A DNA stretch of 45,467 nucleotides, taken from the NCBI GenBank assembly GCA_022820945.1, contig JAJEEP010000074.1:1-45467 (forward strand), read 5' to 3'. The stretch comes from Alphaproteobacteria bacterium (GTDB taxonomy: Bacteria > Pseudomonadota > Alphaproteobacteria > UBA828). Made by a program: the position numbers and the translations under genes. Below, in pieces: positions 7,963-20,192 of this stretch (position 1 is its first letter; each line of letters opens with the position of its first letter). The notes below the pieces were generated by a model. It was not told the DNA's origin. It did not search any database and saw only the letters and a program-made list of their open reading frames with translations.

Positions 7963-8832
7963 TCAGTCTGTCGGCTTCGCTCCCGTGCCGATCCGTACGT
8001 GGACGGCGAGGGGGATCTCGTCTCCCTCTCTCAGGCTTTCGAAGCCTGACGCCACGGCATCCTTCAGGGCGCGATTCTTCTCCTCCGGCGCGCCGTCCAG
8101 GGCGCGACCGAAGGTCATGTCGAACTGGGCCTGCCAGAAGGGCGCCGCTGCCGGCACACGCGGCGCGAAGCGGACCTCGCGCTCGTCCACGTCGGTCAGG
8201 CCGCCATCGGTGAGCGCGCTCGTGAGTGCGCCTGCAGCGCCCAGCGAGAAGGGCCTGGCGAGGTCGATGTCGTCCAGGGTATCGAGGGGGCCCAGCACGG
8301 CCTCGGCGGCCGTAACGAAGACGACGAACATGGTCGTCTCCGCGCGCGGCCCCCAGACCAGGTAGGCCGCCCGCCCACCCGGCTTCAGCACGCGCCTGGC
8401 CTCGGCGGCGGCGCGCGCAGGGGCCGGGCAGAACATCAGGCCGAAGCGGCAGATCACCCGGTCGAATGCAGCATCCGCGTCAGGAAGCGCAAGCATGTCG
8501 GCGGTACGGAAGGTGAGGTTGCGAAGCCCCTGCGCGGCGGCCCGGCGGCGGGCACCCAGCATCATCTCCGGGCAGAGGTCGGTGGCGAAGACCCGGCCTT
8601 CTGCGCCCACCAGGCTTGCGACGCTGAGCGCGGGCTCGCCCGCGCCGGTGGCGATGTCGCAGACCTGCTGGCCCTGCACGATGTCGGCCGCCTCGATCAG
8701 CGGGGCGTTCATGCGGGCCGCCTGTTCGGCGATCTCGTCCGCCCGCCGGTCCCAGTGGCGTCCGCGCCCGGCCCAGTCGGCCCGCACCAGCTCGGTTTCG
8801 CGCTTGATTGCGTCCGCGTCCATGGCCCGCAC
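7963..8832 (-). CDS. Class I SAM-dependent methyltransferase, UbiE-like
   Basis: A 289-residue methyltransferase (286 from the second ATG at 8823). Motif I is VCDIATGAGEPALSVA, followed by an acidic loop in RVFATDLCPEMM, FRTADMLALPDAD, and the post-motif III ARRVLKPGGRAAYLVW. It most resembles UbiE/COQ5-type or arsenite-type small-molecule methyltransferases. It lies 43 bp downstream of ubiB on the same strand and may belong to the ubiquinone operon, but the substrate is unknown. Confidence 0.8.
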   Translation of the reverse strand: MRAMDADAIKRETELVRADWAGRGRHWDRRADEIAEQAARMNAPLIEAADIVQGQQVCDIATGAGEPALSVASLVGAEGRVFATDLCPEMMLGARRRAAAQGLRNLTFRTADMLALPDADAAFDRVICRFGLMFCPAPARAAAEARRVLKPGGRAAYLVWGPRAETTMFVVFVTAAEAVLGPLDTLDDIDLARPFSLGAAGALTSALTDGGLTDVDEREVRFAPRVPAAAPFWQAQFDMTFGRALDGAPEEKNRALKDAVASGFESLREGDEIPLAVHVRIGTGAKPTD

Positions 8833-8875
8833 TCTCCGCGCCCGTCCGTCCGTGTCAAGGCCGGCATGCTCTCTC

Positions 8876-10414
8876 TTACAGGAGCTGTACGGCCAGGAGA
8901 CCGGCGAGCAGTGCAGCGATCACGCCGAGAAGGATGGGCAGCGTGCTGCCGCCCCGCCTGCGCCCGCCCATCGCCTCCAGCGTGTCGGGCGAGAGCGTGA
9001 CACCCGCCTCCAGCCCGTCCAGCACCCGCTCGGCGCGTGCGGCAAGGCGCGGCAGCCGGCCGGCTGCGTCCAGAAACTCCTCCGCCATGTCCCGCACGCG
9101 GGCCTGGACGCCCAGGTTCTCCCGCGCCCAGCGCTCGATGAGCGGGCGGGTGAAGACCCACATGTTCTGGTCCGGCGTGAGCCGGCGGGTCAGCCCTTCG
9201 GCCATCAGCATGGTCTTCTGCAGCAGCAGGAGCTGGGGCTGGGTCTCCATCTCGAAGGCTTCGGTAATCTGGAAGAGCTGGCCGAGCAGCTGGGCGATGG
9301 ATATCTCGTTGAGCGGCCGGCCCAGGATCGGCTCGCCGATGGACCGCAGCGCCTGGACGAACGCCGCCTTCGAGGTCCGCCGCGGAACGTAGCCGGCCTC
9401 CAGGTGCACGTCGGCGACGCGCTCGTAGTCGCCGATCAGGAACCCCAGCAGCATCTCGGCGAGATAGCGCCGGGTCTGGGCGTCGAGCCGCCCCATGATC
9501 CCGAAATCGACGGCGACGACGTTGCCCTCGGCATTCACCAGCAGGTTGCCGGGATGCAGGTCGGCGTGGAAGAAGCCGTCCCGAAACGCCTGGTTGAAGA
9601 AGGCCTCGGCCGCCTTGCCCAGCACCTCGTGGGGGTCGTGGCCGGCGGCAACCAGGGCCTCGCGCTCGTCGATCGGGATGCCCTCGACCCGTTCCAGCGT
9701 GAGCACGCGGCGGCTGGTGCGCCGCCAGTCGACCGCCGGCACCAGAAAACCGGGGTCCTCGGCGAAGTTCTGGCGCAGCTCGGAGGCTGCGGCGGCCTCG
9801 AAGCGTAGGTCCATCTCGATCATCACACTCTGCGCGAACGTGCGGATGACCTCCACCGGCCGCAGCCTGCGCCAGGAGGGCAGCGCCCGCTCGGCAAGCT
9901 CCGCGAGCCAGTAGAACAGCTCCAGGTCGCGCTCGAAGGCGCGCTCCACGCCGGGCCTGAGGATCTTGACCGCCACCGGCTCGCCCGTTGCCGTGACCGC
10001 GAAGTGCACCTGCGCGATGGAGGCCGCGGCCACGGGCTCGTCGGTGAACTCCTTGAACAGGGTTTCCAGGGGCACGCCGAACTCGGATTCGACGATGGCA
10101 CGCGCGGCCTTGGCGTCGAAGGGCGGCAAATGGTCCTGGAGGTCGGACAGGTCGTTGGCGGTCTCCTCCCCCACCAGGTCCGGCCGGGTGGAGAGCGCCT
10201 GGCCGAACTTGATGAAGCTCGGCCCCAGCTTCTGCAATGCGCCGGCGAGGCGCTGCCCCGGCGTGCCCAGCCCCCGCTTGCGGGGTGCCATGCCGGCAAG
10301 GAAGGTGACCGACGGCACGAGGCCGTGGTCGCGGAGGAGGAAGAGCGCGTCCCAGCGCCCCAGGGTCCAGGCGATCCGCAGCAGCCGCCCGATATTTCTG
10401 AGCGCCCGTCGCAT
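8876..10414 (-). CDS. ubiB: UbiB, ubiquinone biosynthesis regulatory kinase-like protein
   Basis: A 512-residue ABC1/ADCK/UbiB atypical kinase. It shows the family-specific KFGQALSTRPDL (KxGQ), PPF, AAASIAQVHFA (Ala-rich loop replacing the Gly loop), EPVAVKILRPG (the Lys), HADLHPGNLL and AVDFGIMG. The C-terminus has a membrane segment, LPILLGVIAALLAGLLAV, preceded by RRRGG, so it is membrane-anchored with the kinase domain in the cytosol. It is required for aerobic ubiquinone synthesis in the family. It starts 10 bp after the ubiE stop, so the pair is an operon. Confidence 0.95.
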   Translation of the reverse strand: MRRALRNIGRLLRIAWTLGRWDALFLLRDHGLVPSVTFLAGMAPRKRGLGTPGQRLAGALQKLGPSFIKFGQALSTRPDLVGEETANDLSDLQDHLPPFDAKAARAIVESEFGVPLETLFKEFTDEPVAAASIAQVHFAVTATGEPVAVKILRPGVERAFERDLELFYWLAELAERALPSWRRLRPVEVIRTFAQSVMIEMDLRFEAAAASELRQNFAEDPGFLVPAVDWRRTSRRVLTLERVEGIPIDEREALVAAGHDPHEVLGKAAEAFFNQAFRDGFFHADLHPGNLLVNAEGNVVAVDFGIMGRLDAQTRRYLAEMLLGFLIGDYERVADVHLEAGYVPRRTSKAAFVQALRSIGEPILGRPLNEISIAQLLGQLFQITEAFEMETQPQLLLLQKTMLMAEGLTRRLTPDQNMWVFTRPLIERWARENLGVQARVRDMAEEFLDAAGRLPRLAARAERVLDGLEAGVTLSPDTLEAMGGRRRGGSTLPILLGVIAALLAGLLAVQLL

Positions 10415-10424
10415 GAGGGAATTG

Positions 10425-11207
10425 CTAGATGCGCCAGCCCGAATGGAGCGTGGCGATGCCTGCAGAGAGCGAGCGCACGCGTACGCCGCCGAAGCCGGCG
10501 TCCGCCATCATGGCGGCAAGCTGCGGCGGCGGCGGGAAGCGCCGGATGCTCTCCACGAGATAGGCGTAGGCGTCGCGCTGCCCCGTCACCGCAGCGCCGA
10601 GCGTGGGAATCACGGCGAAGGAATAGGCGTTGTAGAGGCGGTCCACGCCGGCGGGCGGGCACGAGCTGAATTCGAGGCAGAGGAAGCGCCCGCCGGGGCG
10701 GAGCACGCGCGCGGCCTCCTCCAGCCCCCGCTCGATCCGGGTCAGGTTGCGGATGCCAAAGGCGATCGTATAGGCATCCACCGAACGAGGGGGCAGCGGC
10801 AGCGCCTCGGCATCGCCCACCAGCCACTCGATGCCGCCGATGAGGCCTGCGTTCCAGGTGCGCTCGCGGCCTGCGTCCACCATCTGCTCGCTCGCGTCGC
10901 AGACGATGACGCGGCCCTGGCCGTCCATCGCTTCCCACACCCGCCGCGCGATGTCGCCGGTGCCGCCCGCCACGTCGAGCACCGCCATGCCGGGGCGGGG
11001 CGCGAGCCAGGCGACCATCTCGCGCTTCCACAGGCGATGGACGCCGCCGCTCATCAGGTCGTTCATGAGGTCGTACCGGCCGGCGACCCGGCCGAACAGG
11101 TCGCGGACGAGCCCCGGCTTCTCGTCCTCGCCGACGCGGCGGAAGCCGAAATCGGCGCCATCCGTGGCGTCGTGCTCACCGCGCGCGGAGGCCATGGCGG
11201 CGACCAT
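10425..11207 (-). CDS. ubiE: UbiE, demethylmenaquinone/ubiquinone C-methyltransferase
   Basis: A 260-residue methyltransferase with the UbiE signatures [21 protein letters not shown] near the N-terminus, motif [24 protein letters not shown] and [15 protein letters not shown]. It methylates the quinone ring in ubiquinone synthesis. The start is ATG 11207 or the second ATG at 11195; the extra four residues (MVAA) are not informative. It is divergent from mutM across 37 bp, so both promoters must overlap there. ubiB follows on the same strand. Confidence 0.95.
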   Translation of the reverse strand: MVAAMASARGEHDATDGADFGFRRVGEDEKPGLVRDLFGRVAGRYDLMNDLMSGGVHRLWKREMVAWLAPRPGMAVLDVAGGTGDIARRVWEAMDGQGRVIVCDASEQMVDAGRERTWNAGLIGGIEWLVGDAEALPLPPRSVDAYTIAFGIRNLTRIERGLEEAARVLRPGGRFLCLEFSSCPPAGVDRLYNAYSFAVIPTLGAAVTGQRDAYAYLVESIRRFPPPPQLAAMMADAGFGGVRVRSLSAGIATLHSGWRI

Positions 11208-11244
11208 AGCCCAGCGGCCGAACCCGCGCTACCGTGGCCGCAGG

Positions 11245-12069
11245 ATGCCGGAATTGCCCGAGGTCGAAACCGTGCGCCGCGGGCTCGCCGCGCGCATCGC
11301 CGGCCGGCGCATCACCCATGTCACGGTGCGCCGTAGCGATCTCCGCCGCCCGCTCCCGCAGGACATGGGACAGGTGCTCACGGGCCGGGCCGTGCAGAGT
11401 TTCGGGCGGCGCGGCAAGTACCTGCTGGTGCATCTCGACGGCGGCCGCGTGCTGATCGTCCATCTCGGCATGTCGGGGCGGCTGTTCGTCGACGGGGCGC
11501 CCAGCGGCGCTGCGCACGAGCACGTCGTCCTCCACTTCGACGACGGCGCGGTGCTGAGCTACGTCGACCACCGGCGCTTCGGCCTGATGGACCTGGCCGA
11601 GGCGGCTCGGCTCGACGATCACGTGCTGCTGAGCGCCATGGGGCCCGAGCCGCTCGGCACGGCCTTCGACGGGCCGGCGCTGGCCGCGCGGCTCCGAGGC
11701 AAGGACACGCCGATCAAGGCCGCGCTGCTCGACCAGCGCGTGGTCGCTGGGCTCGGCAACATCTATGTCTGCGAGGCGCTCTACTATGCGGGCCTGAGCC
11801 CGAGGCGCCGCGCGGGCTCGGTGCAGGGCCGGCGCGCAGTGCGGCTCGCGGGCGCGATCAAGGACGTGCTGGAGGCGGCTATCGCAGCCGGCGGATCGTC
11901 GCTCCGGGACTACGTGCAGGCCTCGGGCGAGCTCGGCTACTTCCAGCACCGCTTTGCGGTCTACGATCGGGCGGGCCAGCCGTGCCCCGGCTGCGATTGC
12001 GACGCCGCGGTGCGGCGCATCGTGCAGAGCAACCGCTCGACATTCTATTGCGCAAAGCGGCAGCGGTGA
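11245..12069 (+). CDS. mutM: MutM/Fpg formamidopyrimidine-DNA glycosylase
   Basis: A 274-residue base-excision repair enzyme that removes 8-oxoguanine. Mature Pro1 and Glu2 are present in [13 protein letters not shown], the catalytic lysine in [11 protein letters not shown], and the helix-two-turn-helix in [18 protein letters not shown]. The C-terminal zinc finger is unusual. CPGCDC provides the first cysteines, but the second pair reads FYCAKRQR, where the canonical FYCxxCQR fourth ligand is Arg. The CAGG before ATG 11245 is a modest ribosome site. It heads the mutM, enoyl-CoA hydratase, rpsT order common next to dnaA in alphaproteobacteria. Confidence 0.95.
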   Translation: MPELPEVETVRRGLAARIAGRRITHVTVRRSDLRRPLPQDMGQVLTGRAVQSFGRRGKYLLVHLDGGRVLIVHLGMSGRLFVDGAPSGAAHEHVVLHFDDGAVLSYVDHRRFGLMDLAEAARLDDHVLLSAMGPEPLGTAFDGPALAARLRGKDTPIKAALLDQRVVAGLGNIYVCEALYYAGLSPRRRAGSVQGRRAVRLAGAIKDVLEAAIAAGGSSLRDYVQASGELGYFQHRFAVYDRAGQPCPGCDCDAAVRRIVQSNRSTFYCAKRQR

Positions 12070-12162
12070 GTTATCAGGCGGGCCGGGTGCCCCTCGCGGC
12101 GCTCGTCCGGCAGCAGCCCGCGCAGCCAGAATGCGGGCCCCGGCCCCTTGAGGGAGAACACG

Positions 12163-12936
12163 ATGGCCTATGAACACATCACCGTCGACCGGCGTGGCCG
12201 GGTCGGCCTGATAACGCTGAACCGGCCCAAGGCGCTCAATGCGCTGAACGGCGCCCTGATCGGCGAGCTCAACGCTGTGCTCGACAGCTTCGAGACGGAG
12301 GAGGAGATCGGCGCCGTCGTCGTCACCGGCAACGAGAAGGCCTTCGCGGCCGGCGCCGACATCGGCGAGATGCGTCGCATGAGTTTCGTCGATGCCCACG
12401 GCAGCGACTTCATCGGCAAGTGGCACCGTATCACCGCCTTCCGCAAGCCGGTGGTTGCTGCCGTTGCGGGCTACGCGCTCGGCGGCGGCTGCGAGCTTGC
12501 GATGATGTGCGACATCGTGATCGCGGCCGACAACGCGAGGTTCGGCCAGCCGGAGATCAAGCTCGGCACCATCCCCGGCGCGGGCGGCACCCAGCGGCTG
12601 ACACGCGCCGTCGGCAAGTCGAAGGCGATGGAAATGATCCTGACCGGGCGAATGATGAATGCCGAGGAGGCCGAGCGCAGCGGGCTGGTGAGCCGGGTCG
12701 TGCCGGTCGCCGACGTGGTGGACGAGGCAGTCGCGGTCGCCGAGCGGATTGCGCACTTCTCCGCGCCCACCGTTGCGCTCGCCAAGGAGAGCGTGAACCG
12801 GGCCTTCGAGACCCCGCTCGCCGAAGGCGTGCTGTTCGAGCGGGCGGTCTTCTACGCGAGCTTCGCGACCGAGGACCAGAAGGAAGGGATGGACGCCTTT
12901 ATCGAGAAGCGCGAGCCCGCCTTCAACAACCGCTAA
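12163..12936 (+). CDS. Enoyl-CoA hydratase (crotonase family)
   Basis: A 257-residue crotonase. It shows [13 protein letters not shown], the oxyanion-hole segment [25 protein letters not shown] with the first catalytic Glu, and [19 protein letters not shown] with the second. It hydrates trans-2-enoyl-CoA in beta-oxidation. ATG 12163 is chosen because AGGGAG lies six bases upstream; a TTG at 12148 is in frame but overlaps that site. An enoyl-CoA hydratase at this position between mutM and rpsT is common in alphaproteobacteria. Confidence 0.93.
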   Translation: MAYEHITVDRRGRVGLITLNRPKALNALNGALIGELNAVLDSFETEEEIGAVVVTGNEKAFAAGADIGEMRRMSFVDAHGSDFIGKWHRITAFRKPVVAAVAGYALGGGCELAMMCDIVIAADNARFGQPEIKLGTIPGAGGTQRLTRAVGKSKAMEMILTGRMMNAEEAERSGLVSRVVPVADVVDEAVAVAERIAHFSAPTVALAKESVNRAFETPLAEGVLFERAVFYASFATEDQKEGMDAFIEKREPAFNNR

Positions 12937-12977
12937 CCCTCTCCAGCCCACTGGTCCGCGCCTGGCCGAAGGCGGCG

Positions 12978-13005
12978 TTGACCCGGCCGGCCGGCGTGGT
13001 ATAAG
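12978..13005 (+). promoter_or_regulatory. Probable sigma-70 promoter of rpsT
   Basis: TTGACC (12978-12983), a 16-base spacer and TATAAG (13000-13005) make a good match to the housekeeping -35/-10 pattern. It sits 30 bases before the rpsT start codon, in a region otherwise almost pure G+C. Confidence 0.65.
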
Positions 13006-13034
13006 GCCGCCCGACCACAGGAAAGACCCTCGCC

Positions 13035-13304
13035 ATGGCCCATTCGCGCCAGGCCCGCAAGCGGGTTCGGCAGAACAAGCGCCGCGTCGCGGTCAACCGC
13101 GCGCGGATTTCACGCATCCGCACCTTCATCCGACGGGTGGAGGAAGCGATCGCGAGCGGCGACAAGCGCCAGGCAGAGGAGGCGCTGCGGGCGGCCCAGC
13201 CGGAGATCATGCGCGGCGCGCAGAAGGCGGTGCTGCATCGGCGGACCGCAGCGCGCCGGGTCTCGCTGCTCGCACGCCGCGTGGGCGCGCTGCCCGACGG
13301 TTAG
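13035..13304 (+). CDS. rpsT: 30S ribosomal protein bS20
   Basis: An 89-residue, strongly basic protein with the S20 pattern: [36 protein letters not shown], then the late [19 protein letters not shown]. It binds 16S rRNA in the small subunit body. ACAGGAAAG upstream is the ribosome site. It has its own promoter just ahead. Typical S20 begins MANHxSAKKRIRQ, so [13 protein letters not shown] is a normal variant. Confidence 0.95.
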   Translation: MAHSRQARKRVRQNKRRVAVNRARISRIRTFIRRVEEAIASGDKRQAEEALRAAQPEIMRGAQKAVLHRRTAARRVSLLARRVGALPDG

Positions 13305-13311
13305 CCCGCAC

Positions 13312-13344
13312 TTCTCGCCGCAGTTGCAGACTGCGCCGCGAGAA
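13312..13344 (+). terminator. Hairpin after rpsT, possible terminator
   Basis: Arms TTCTCG...CGCAG and CTGCG...CGAGAA enclose a 7-base loop (TTGCAGA) with a small internal loop. It begins 8 bases after the rpsT stop. No clear U-run follows (CCGCTTGTCT), so intrinsic termination would be weak or the hairpin may only stabilise the message. Confidence 0.35.
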
Positions 13345-13574
13345 CCGCTTGTCTCACTCTTGGCCCTCGGTCAGACCGAACAGCCGGCTAATGGTCCGGC
13401 CACTCCGGCACCGCGGAACATGCCGTTCGAATTCCGGTTATGCCACCAACAGATTGGCGCGCCGCCCTCACTCTCATAGCCAAGATTGCGTCAGAAGTGT
13501 GATGCTCAAATTTTGCGACGGTTCCGCTTTCGGACCCGTTGCCAGCCAAGCCTCCGCGCTTTAGCCTAACTGTC

Positions 13575-13607
13575 ACATACCGCTTGGGGGAGGCGCCGGC
13601 GGTATGT
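13575..13607. repeat. 9-bp perfect inverted repeat upstream of dnaA
   Basis: ACATACCGC (13575-13583) and its exact complement GCGGTATGT (13599-13607) are separated by 15 bases. The spacing of arm centres (24 bp) fits either a dimeric regulator contacting two helical turns or an RNA hairpin in a dnaA leader. It lies 235 bp before the dnaA start. No known operator is recognised. Confidence 0.5.
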
Positions 13608-13841
13608 AAAGCAAACATCACCGGCGTTGACGACGGCGAGGCAAGCGAGGCTTGTCCGGGGAAGGGAGACCCGCCGCCGCCCCAACAACCGCGACGCAAA
13701 ATGAGAACAAAGATGGTGCAAAGTAGGGAGAAAGGACGAACAAATAGCAATATGGCAGAGCAGCATGCGTAATTATCATCCACGCATCGGTGTCGCCTGC
13801 CGCCGTGTAGGGCCACACTGCCTGCGGACGGGAAGCCGGCT

Positions 13842-15254
13842 ATGAACGACTGCTCTCCGTCGCCGGCCCGAGACGCGCATGACGCCTGGGACCGGATCCG
13901 GGCGAGGCTGCGCGCCGAATTGGGCGAGGCCACCTTCGCGAGCTGGCTGGCGCCTCTCGTCCTGGTCGATATCAAGGACGAGGAGGTCATCCTCGGCGTT
14001 GCCACGCGGTTCCTTCGCGACTGGATCAAATCGCACTACGCGGATCGCATCGTGGCGCTCTGGGCTGAGAATCGGCCTAGTATCCAGGGTGCCCGCATAG
14101 TGATCCATGCGGGCCTTCAATCAGACGCAGACGGAAATCCGCGCGCCACCGGCGAGCGGCCCCAGGCACGGCACGACGGCGCTGTGGGCCCGTACGCGCA
14201 TGACGAGCGGCTGGACGGCCTCGGCTCGCCGCTCAATGGCCGTTTCACCTTCCGCGATTTCGTGGTCGGCGGAAGCAACGAACTCGCCCACGCCGCCGCG
14301 CAGCAGGTTGCCGGTGTCGACCATCTTCCGTTCAACCCGCTCTACCTCTATGGCGGGGTCGGACACGGCAAGACCCACCTTCTGCACGCCATCGCGTGGT
14401 GCATTCGCGGCCGCGAGCCGTCCCGGCGCGTCCTCTACCTCTCCGCCGAACGGTTCATGTATCGCTTCGTCCAGGCGATCCGTCAGAAGGACACGGTGGC
14501 GTTCAAGGAGCGGCTGCGCTCCGCCGACGTGCTGTTGATCGACGACATCCAGTTCATCTGCGACAAGGACAGCACGCAGGAGGAATTTCTCCACACGCTC
14601 AACGCGTTGCTCGACCATCGCTGCCAGGTGGTGGTCTCCGGCGACCGCTCGCCGTCTCTACTCGAGGGGATGGAAGAGCGGCTCAAATCTCGTCTGGCGG
14701 GCGGCCTTGCAGTCGACATCCTGCCTGCCAATTACGAGCTCCGCCTCGGCATCCTGCGGGAAAAAGCAAGGCCGCTGGGCATCGCCGACGCGCCGCGCGA
14801 GGTGCTTGAGTTCCTGGCCCGGCAGATCACCTCGAACCCGCGCGAACTGGAGATGGCGCTCAACCGTATCGCTGCCCACGCCGCGCTGCTCGGCGGCGCG
14901 ATTACGCTGGAGACGACCCAGTGGGTGCTGCGCGACGCTCTTGAGGCGAAGGAACAGCGTATCACCATCGAGGACATCCAGCGCCGGGTCGCCGCGCATT
15001 ACAACATCAAGCCGGCGGAGCTCTCTTCCAACCGGCGCTCGCAGGCCGTAGTACGGCCACGCCACGTGGCGATGTACCTTGCCAAGCAGCTCACGTCCCG
15101 CTCGTTGCCGGAGATCGGACGCAAGTTCGGCAAGCGCGACCACACCACGGTCCTGTACGCGATCCGCCGCATCGAGGAGCTGCGGCCCAAGGACCCCGCC
15201 CTCGACGAAGACGTGGAGCATCTCCGGCGGAGCCTCGAAGAACCGGACCGTTGA
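13842..15254 (+). CDS. dnaA: Chromosomal replication initiator DnaA
   Basis: A 470-residue initiator. Domain I (about 1-85) has RLRAELGEATFASWLAPL. A short linker precedes the AAA+ domain with Walker A GGVGHGKTHLLH near residue 170 (the usual Leu is His) and Walker B VLLIDDIQF near 229. Domain IV has RPRHVAMYLAKQLT and the DNA-binding signature KRDHTTVLYAIRRIEEL near 430 (usually GGRDHTTV). It binds origin DnaA boxes and loads the helicase. dnaN follows after 142 bp. The order dnaA-dnaN-recF-gyrB is the classical replication block. Confidence 0.97.
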   Translation: MNDCSPSPARDAHDAWDRIRARLRAELGEATFASWLAPLVLVDIKDEEVILGVATRFLRDWIKSHYADRIVALWAENRPSIQGARIVIHAGLQSDADGNPRATGERPQARHDGAVGPYAHDERLDGLGSPLNGRFTFRDFVVGGSNELAHAAAQQVAGVDHLPFNPLYLYGGVGHGKTHLLHAIAWCIRGREPSRRVLYLSAERFMYRFVQAIRQKDTVAFKERLRSADVLLIDDIQFICDKDSTQEEFLHTLNALLDHRCQVVVSGDRSPSLLEGMEERLKSRLAGGLAVDILPANYELRLGILREKARPLGIADAPREVLEFLARQITSNPRELEMALNRIAAHAALLGGAITLETTQWVLRDALEAKEQRITIEDIQRRVAAHYNIKPAELSSNRRSQAVVRPRHVAMYLAKQLTSRSLPEIGRKFGKRDHTTVLYAIRRIEELRPKDPALDEDVEHLRRSLEEPDR

Positions 15255-15327
15255 CGGCCGACACGCGGGTGGGCGCGCGGCAATGGTAAGCGCGCGGTGC
15301 CCGTGCCCCGATAATTCGCCGGCAAGG

Positions 15328-15357
15328 CTGCGATTTCCGCCACTTCTCCGCTATAAT
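15328..15357 (+). promoter_or_regulatory. Possible promoter of dnaN
   Basis: A perfect TATAAT lies at 15352-15357, rare in such GC-rich DNA, 40 bases before the dnaN ATG. The -35 candidate CTGCGA (15328-15333), with an 18-base spacer, is weak. It would give dnaN a promoter independent of dnaA. Confidence 0.5.
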
Positions 15358-15396
15358 GCGCTCTGATTCGGCGACGCTTCAGGATCTCCCGCGAGC

Positions 15397-16524
15397 ATGA
15401 AACTAACGATCGAACGCTCAACCCTGCTGAGCTCTCTGGCGCACGTGCAAAGCGTCGTCGAACGGCGCAATACGATCCCAATTCTCGCCAACGTGCGTAT
15501 CGATGCGCAGGGGAGCGACCGCCTGCGGCTCACCGCGACGGACATGGACCTCGCCGTCGTCGACGAGGCCGAGGCAACCGTCGAGCAAGAAGGCGCGGTG
15601 ACCACGACCGCGCTCACCCTCTACGACATCGTCCGCAAGCTGCCGGACGGCGCGCAGGTCTCGATGACTCTCGACGGGAGCGACGGTGGGCAGCTCGACG
15701 TGGTCTCGGGGCGCTCGCGCTTTCGTCTCTCATGCCTGCCCATTGCCGAGTTTCCGGTGATGGCCGACGACGACCTGCCTCATTCCTTCGAGCTGCAGCG
15801 GGATCATCTCCGGCGGCTGATCGACAAGACCCGCTTCGCCATCTCGACCGAGGAAACCCGCTACTATCTCAACGGCATCCACCTGCATAAGGCGGAGGAC
15901 CAGGAAGGCATCGCGCGGCTACGCGCCGTCGCCACCGACGGCCACCGGCTCTCCTGCGCCGACGCGCCGCTGCCCGAAGGGGCGGCGGACCTGCCGGCCG
16001 TGATCGTGCCGCGCAAGACCGTGGCCGAAGTCCGCAAGCTGATCGACGACGGCGACGAGCCGGTGTCCATCGCGCTCTCCGAGACCAGGATCCGCTTCGA
16101 GGCCGGCGCCGCCCAGCTCACCTCGAAGCTGATCGACGGCTCGTTCCCGGACTACGAGCGGGTGATTCCACGGGGCAACCAGAACGTGATGACGGTGGCC
16201 AGCGGCAGCTTTGCCGAGGCCGTGGACCGGGTCTCCTCGATCTCCACGGACCGCTCCCACGCGATCAAGCTCTCCATCCGCCCTGGCGCGGTGACGCTCA
16301 TGGCCAACAGCCCGGATACCGGCACCGCGACCGAGGAGCTCGACGCCGACTATGGCGCCGAGCCTTTGGATATCGGCCTCAACGCGCGCTATGTGCTGGA
16401 TGTCGCCGGGCAGATCGATAGCGACTCGATCCGCTTCTTCTTCGGCGATGCCGGCTCGCCTTCGCTGGTGCGGGACACCGGCGATTCCGGCGCGCTCCAC
16501 GTCATCATGCCGCTTCGAGTCTAA
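15397..16524 (+). CDS. dnaN: DNA polymerase III beta sliding clamp
   Basis: A 375-residue clamp subunit starting MKLTIERSTLLSSLAHVQSV, with VVERRNTIPILANVRI, LRAVATDGHRLSCAD and the C-terminal end LHVIMPLRV (family: MPMRL/V). Three similar clamp domains are evident from length and the spacing of these motifs. It tethers polymerase III to DNA. recF starts directly after its stop codon with no gap. Confidence 0.97.
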   Translation: MKLTIERSTLLSSLAHVQSVVERRNTIPILANVRIDAQGSDRLRLTATDMDLAVVDEAEATVEQEGAVTTTALTLYDIVRKLPDGAQVSMTLDGSDGGQLDVVSGRSRFRLSCLPIAEFPVMADDDLPHSFELQRDHLRRLIDKTRFAISTEETRYYLNGIHLHKAEDQEGIARLRAVATDGHRLSCADAPLPEGAADLPAVIVPRKTVAEVRKLIDDGDEPVSIALSETRIRFEAGAAQLTSKLIDGSFPDYERVIPRGNQNVMTVASGSFAEAVDRVSSISTDRSHAIKLSIRPGAVTLMANSPDTGTATEELDADYGAEPLDIGLNARYVLDVAGQIDSDSIRFFFGDAGSPSLVRDTGDSGALHVIMPLRV

Positions 16525-20171
<3,647 letters not shown>

Positions 20172-20192
20172 CGTCCCTTTCCCCGTCGGCTG

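Larger units (their letters stand above)
13305..13841 (+). other. 537-bp rpsT-dnaA intergenic region
   Basis: No convincing gene lies here. A 213-codon minus frame and several 60-77 codon frames are compositional. The region is somewhat lower in GC than its surroundings, especially 13700-13790. It contains a 9-bp inverted repeat (13575-13607) and the post-rpsT hairpin. I looked for DnaA boxes (TTATNCACA) on both strands and found only poor look-alikes such as TTATGCCAC near 13438 and TTATCATCC near 13774. It is therefore a dnaA leader and promoter region but not an evident origin. Confidence 0.6.

Noticed and set aside
11176..12951. 591-codon minus-strand frame
   Set aside because: Antisense to mutM and enoyl-CoA hydratase, both of which have complete catalytic motifs.
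13305..13841. Chromosomal origin oriC
   Set aside because: No DnaA boxes or AT-rich 13-mers could be found by eye; position next to dnaA alone is not enough.
13388..14029. 213-codon minus-strand frame in the rpsT-dnaA gap
   Set aside because: It overlaps the start of dnaA, shows no domain, and has an odd residue mix; likely chance.
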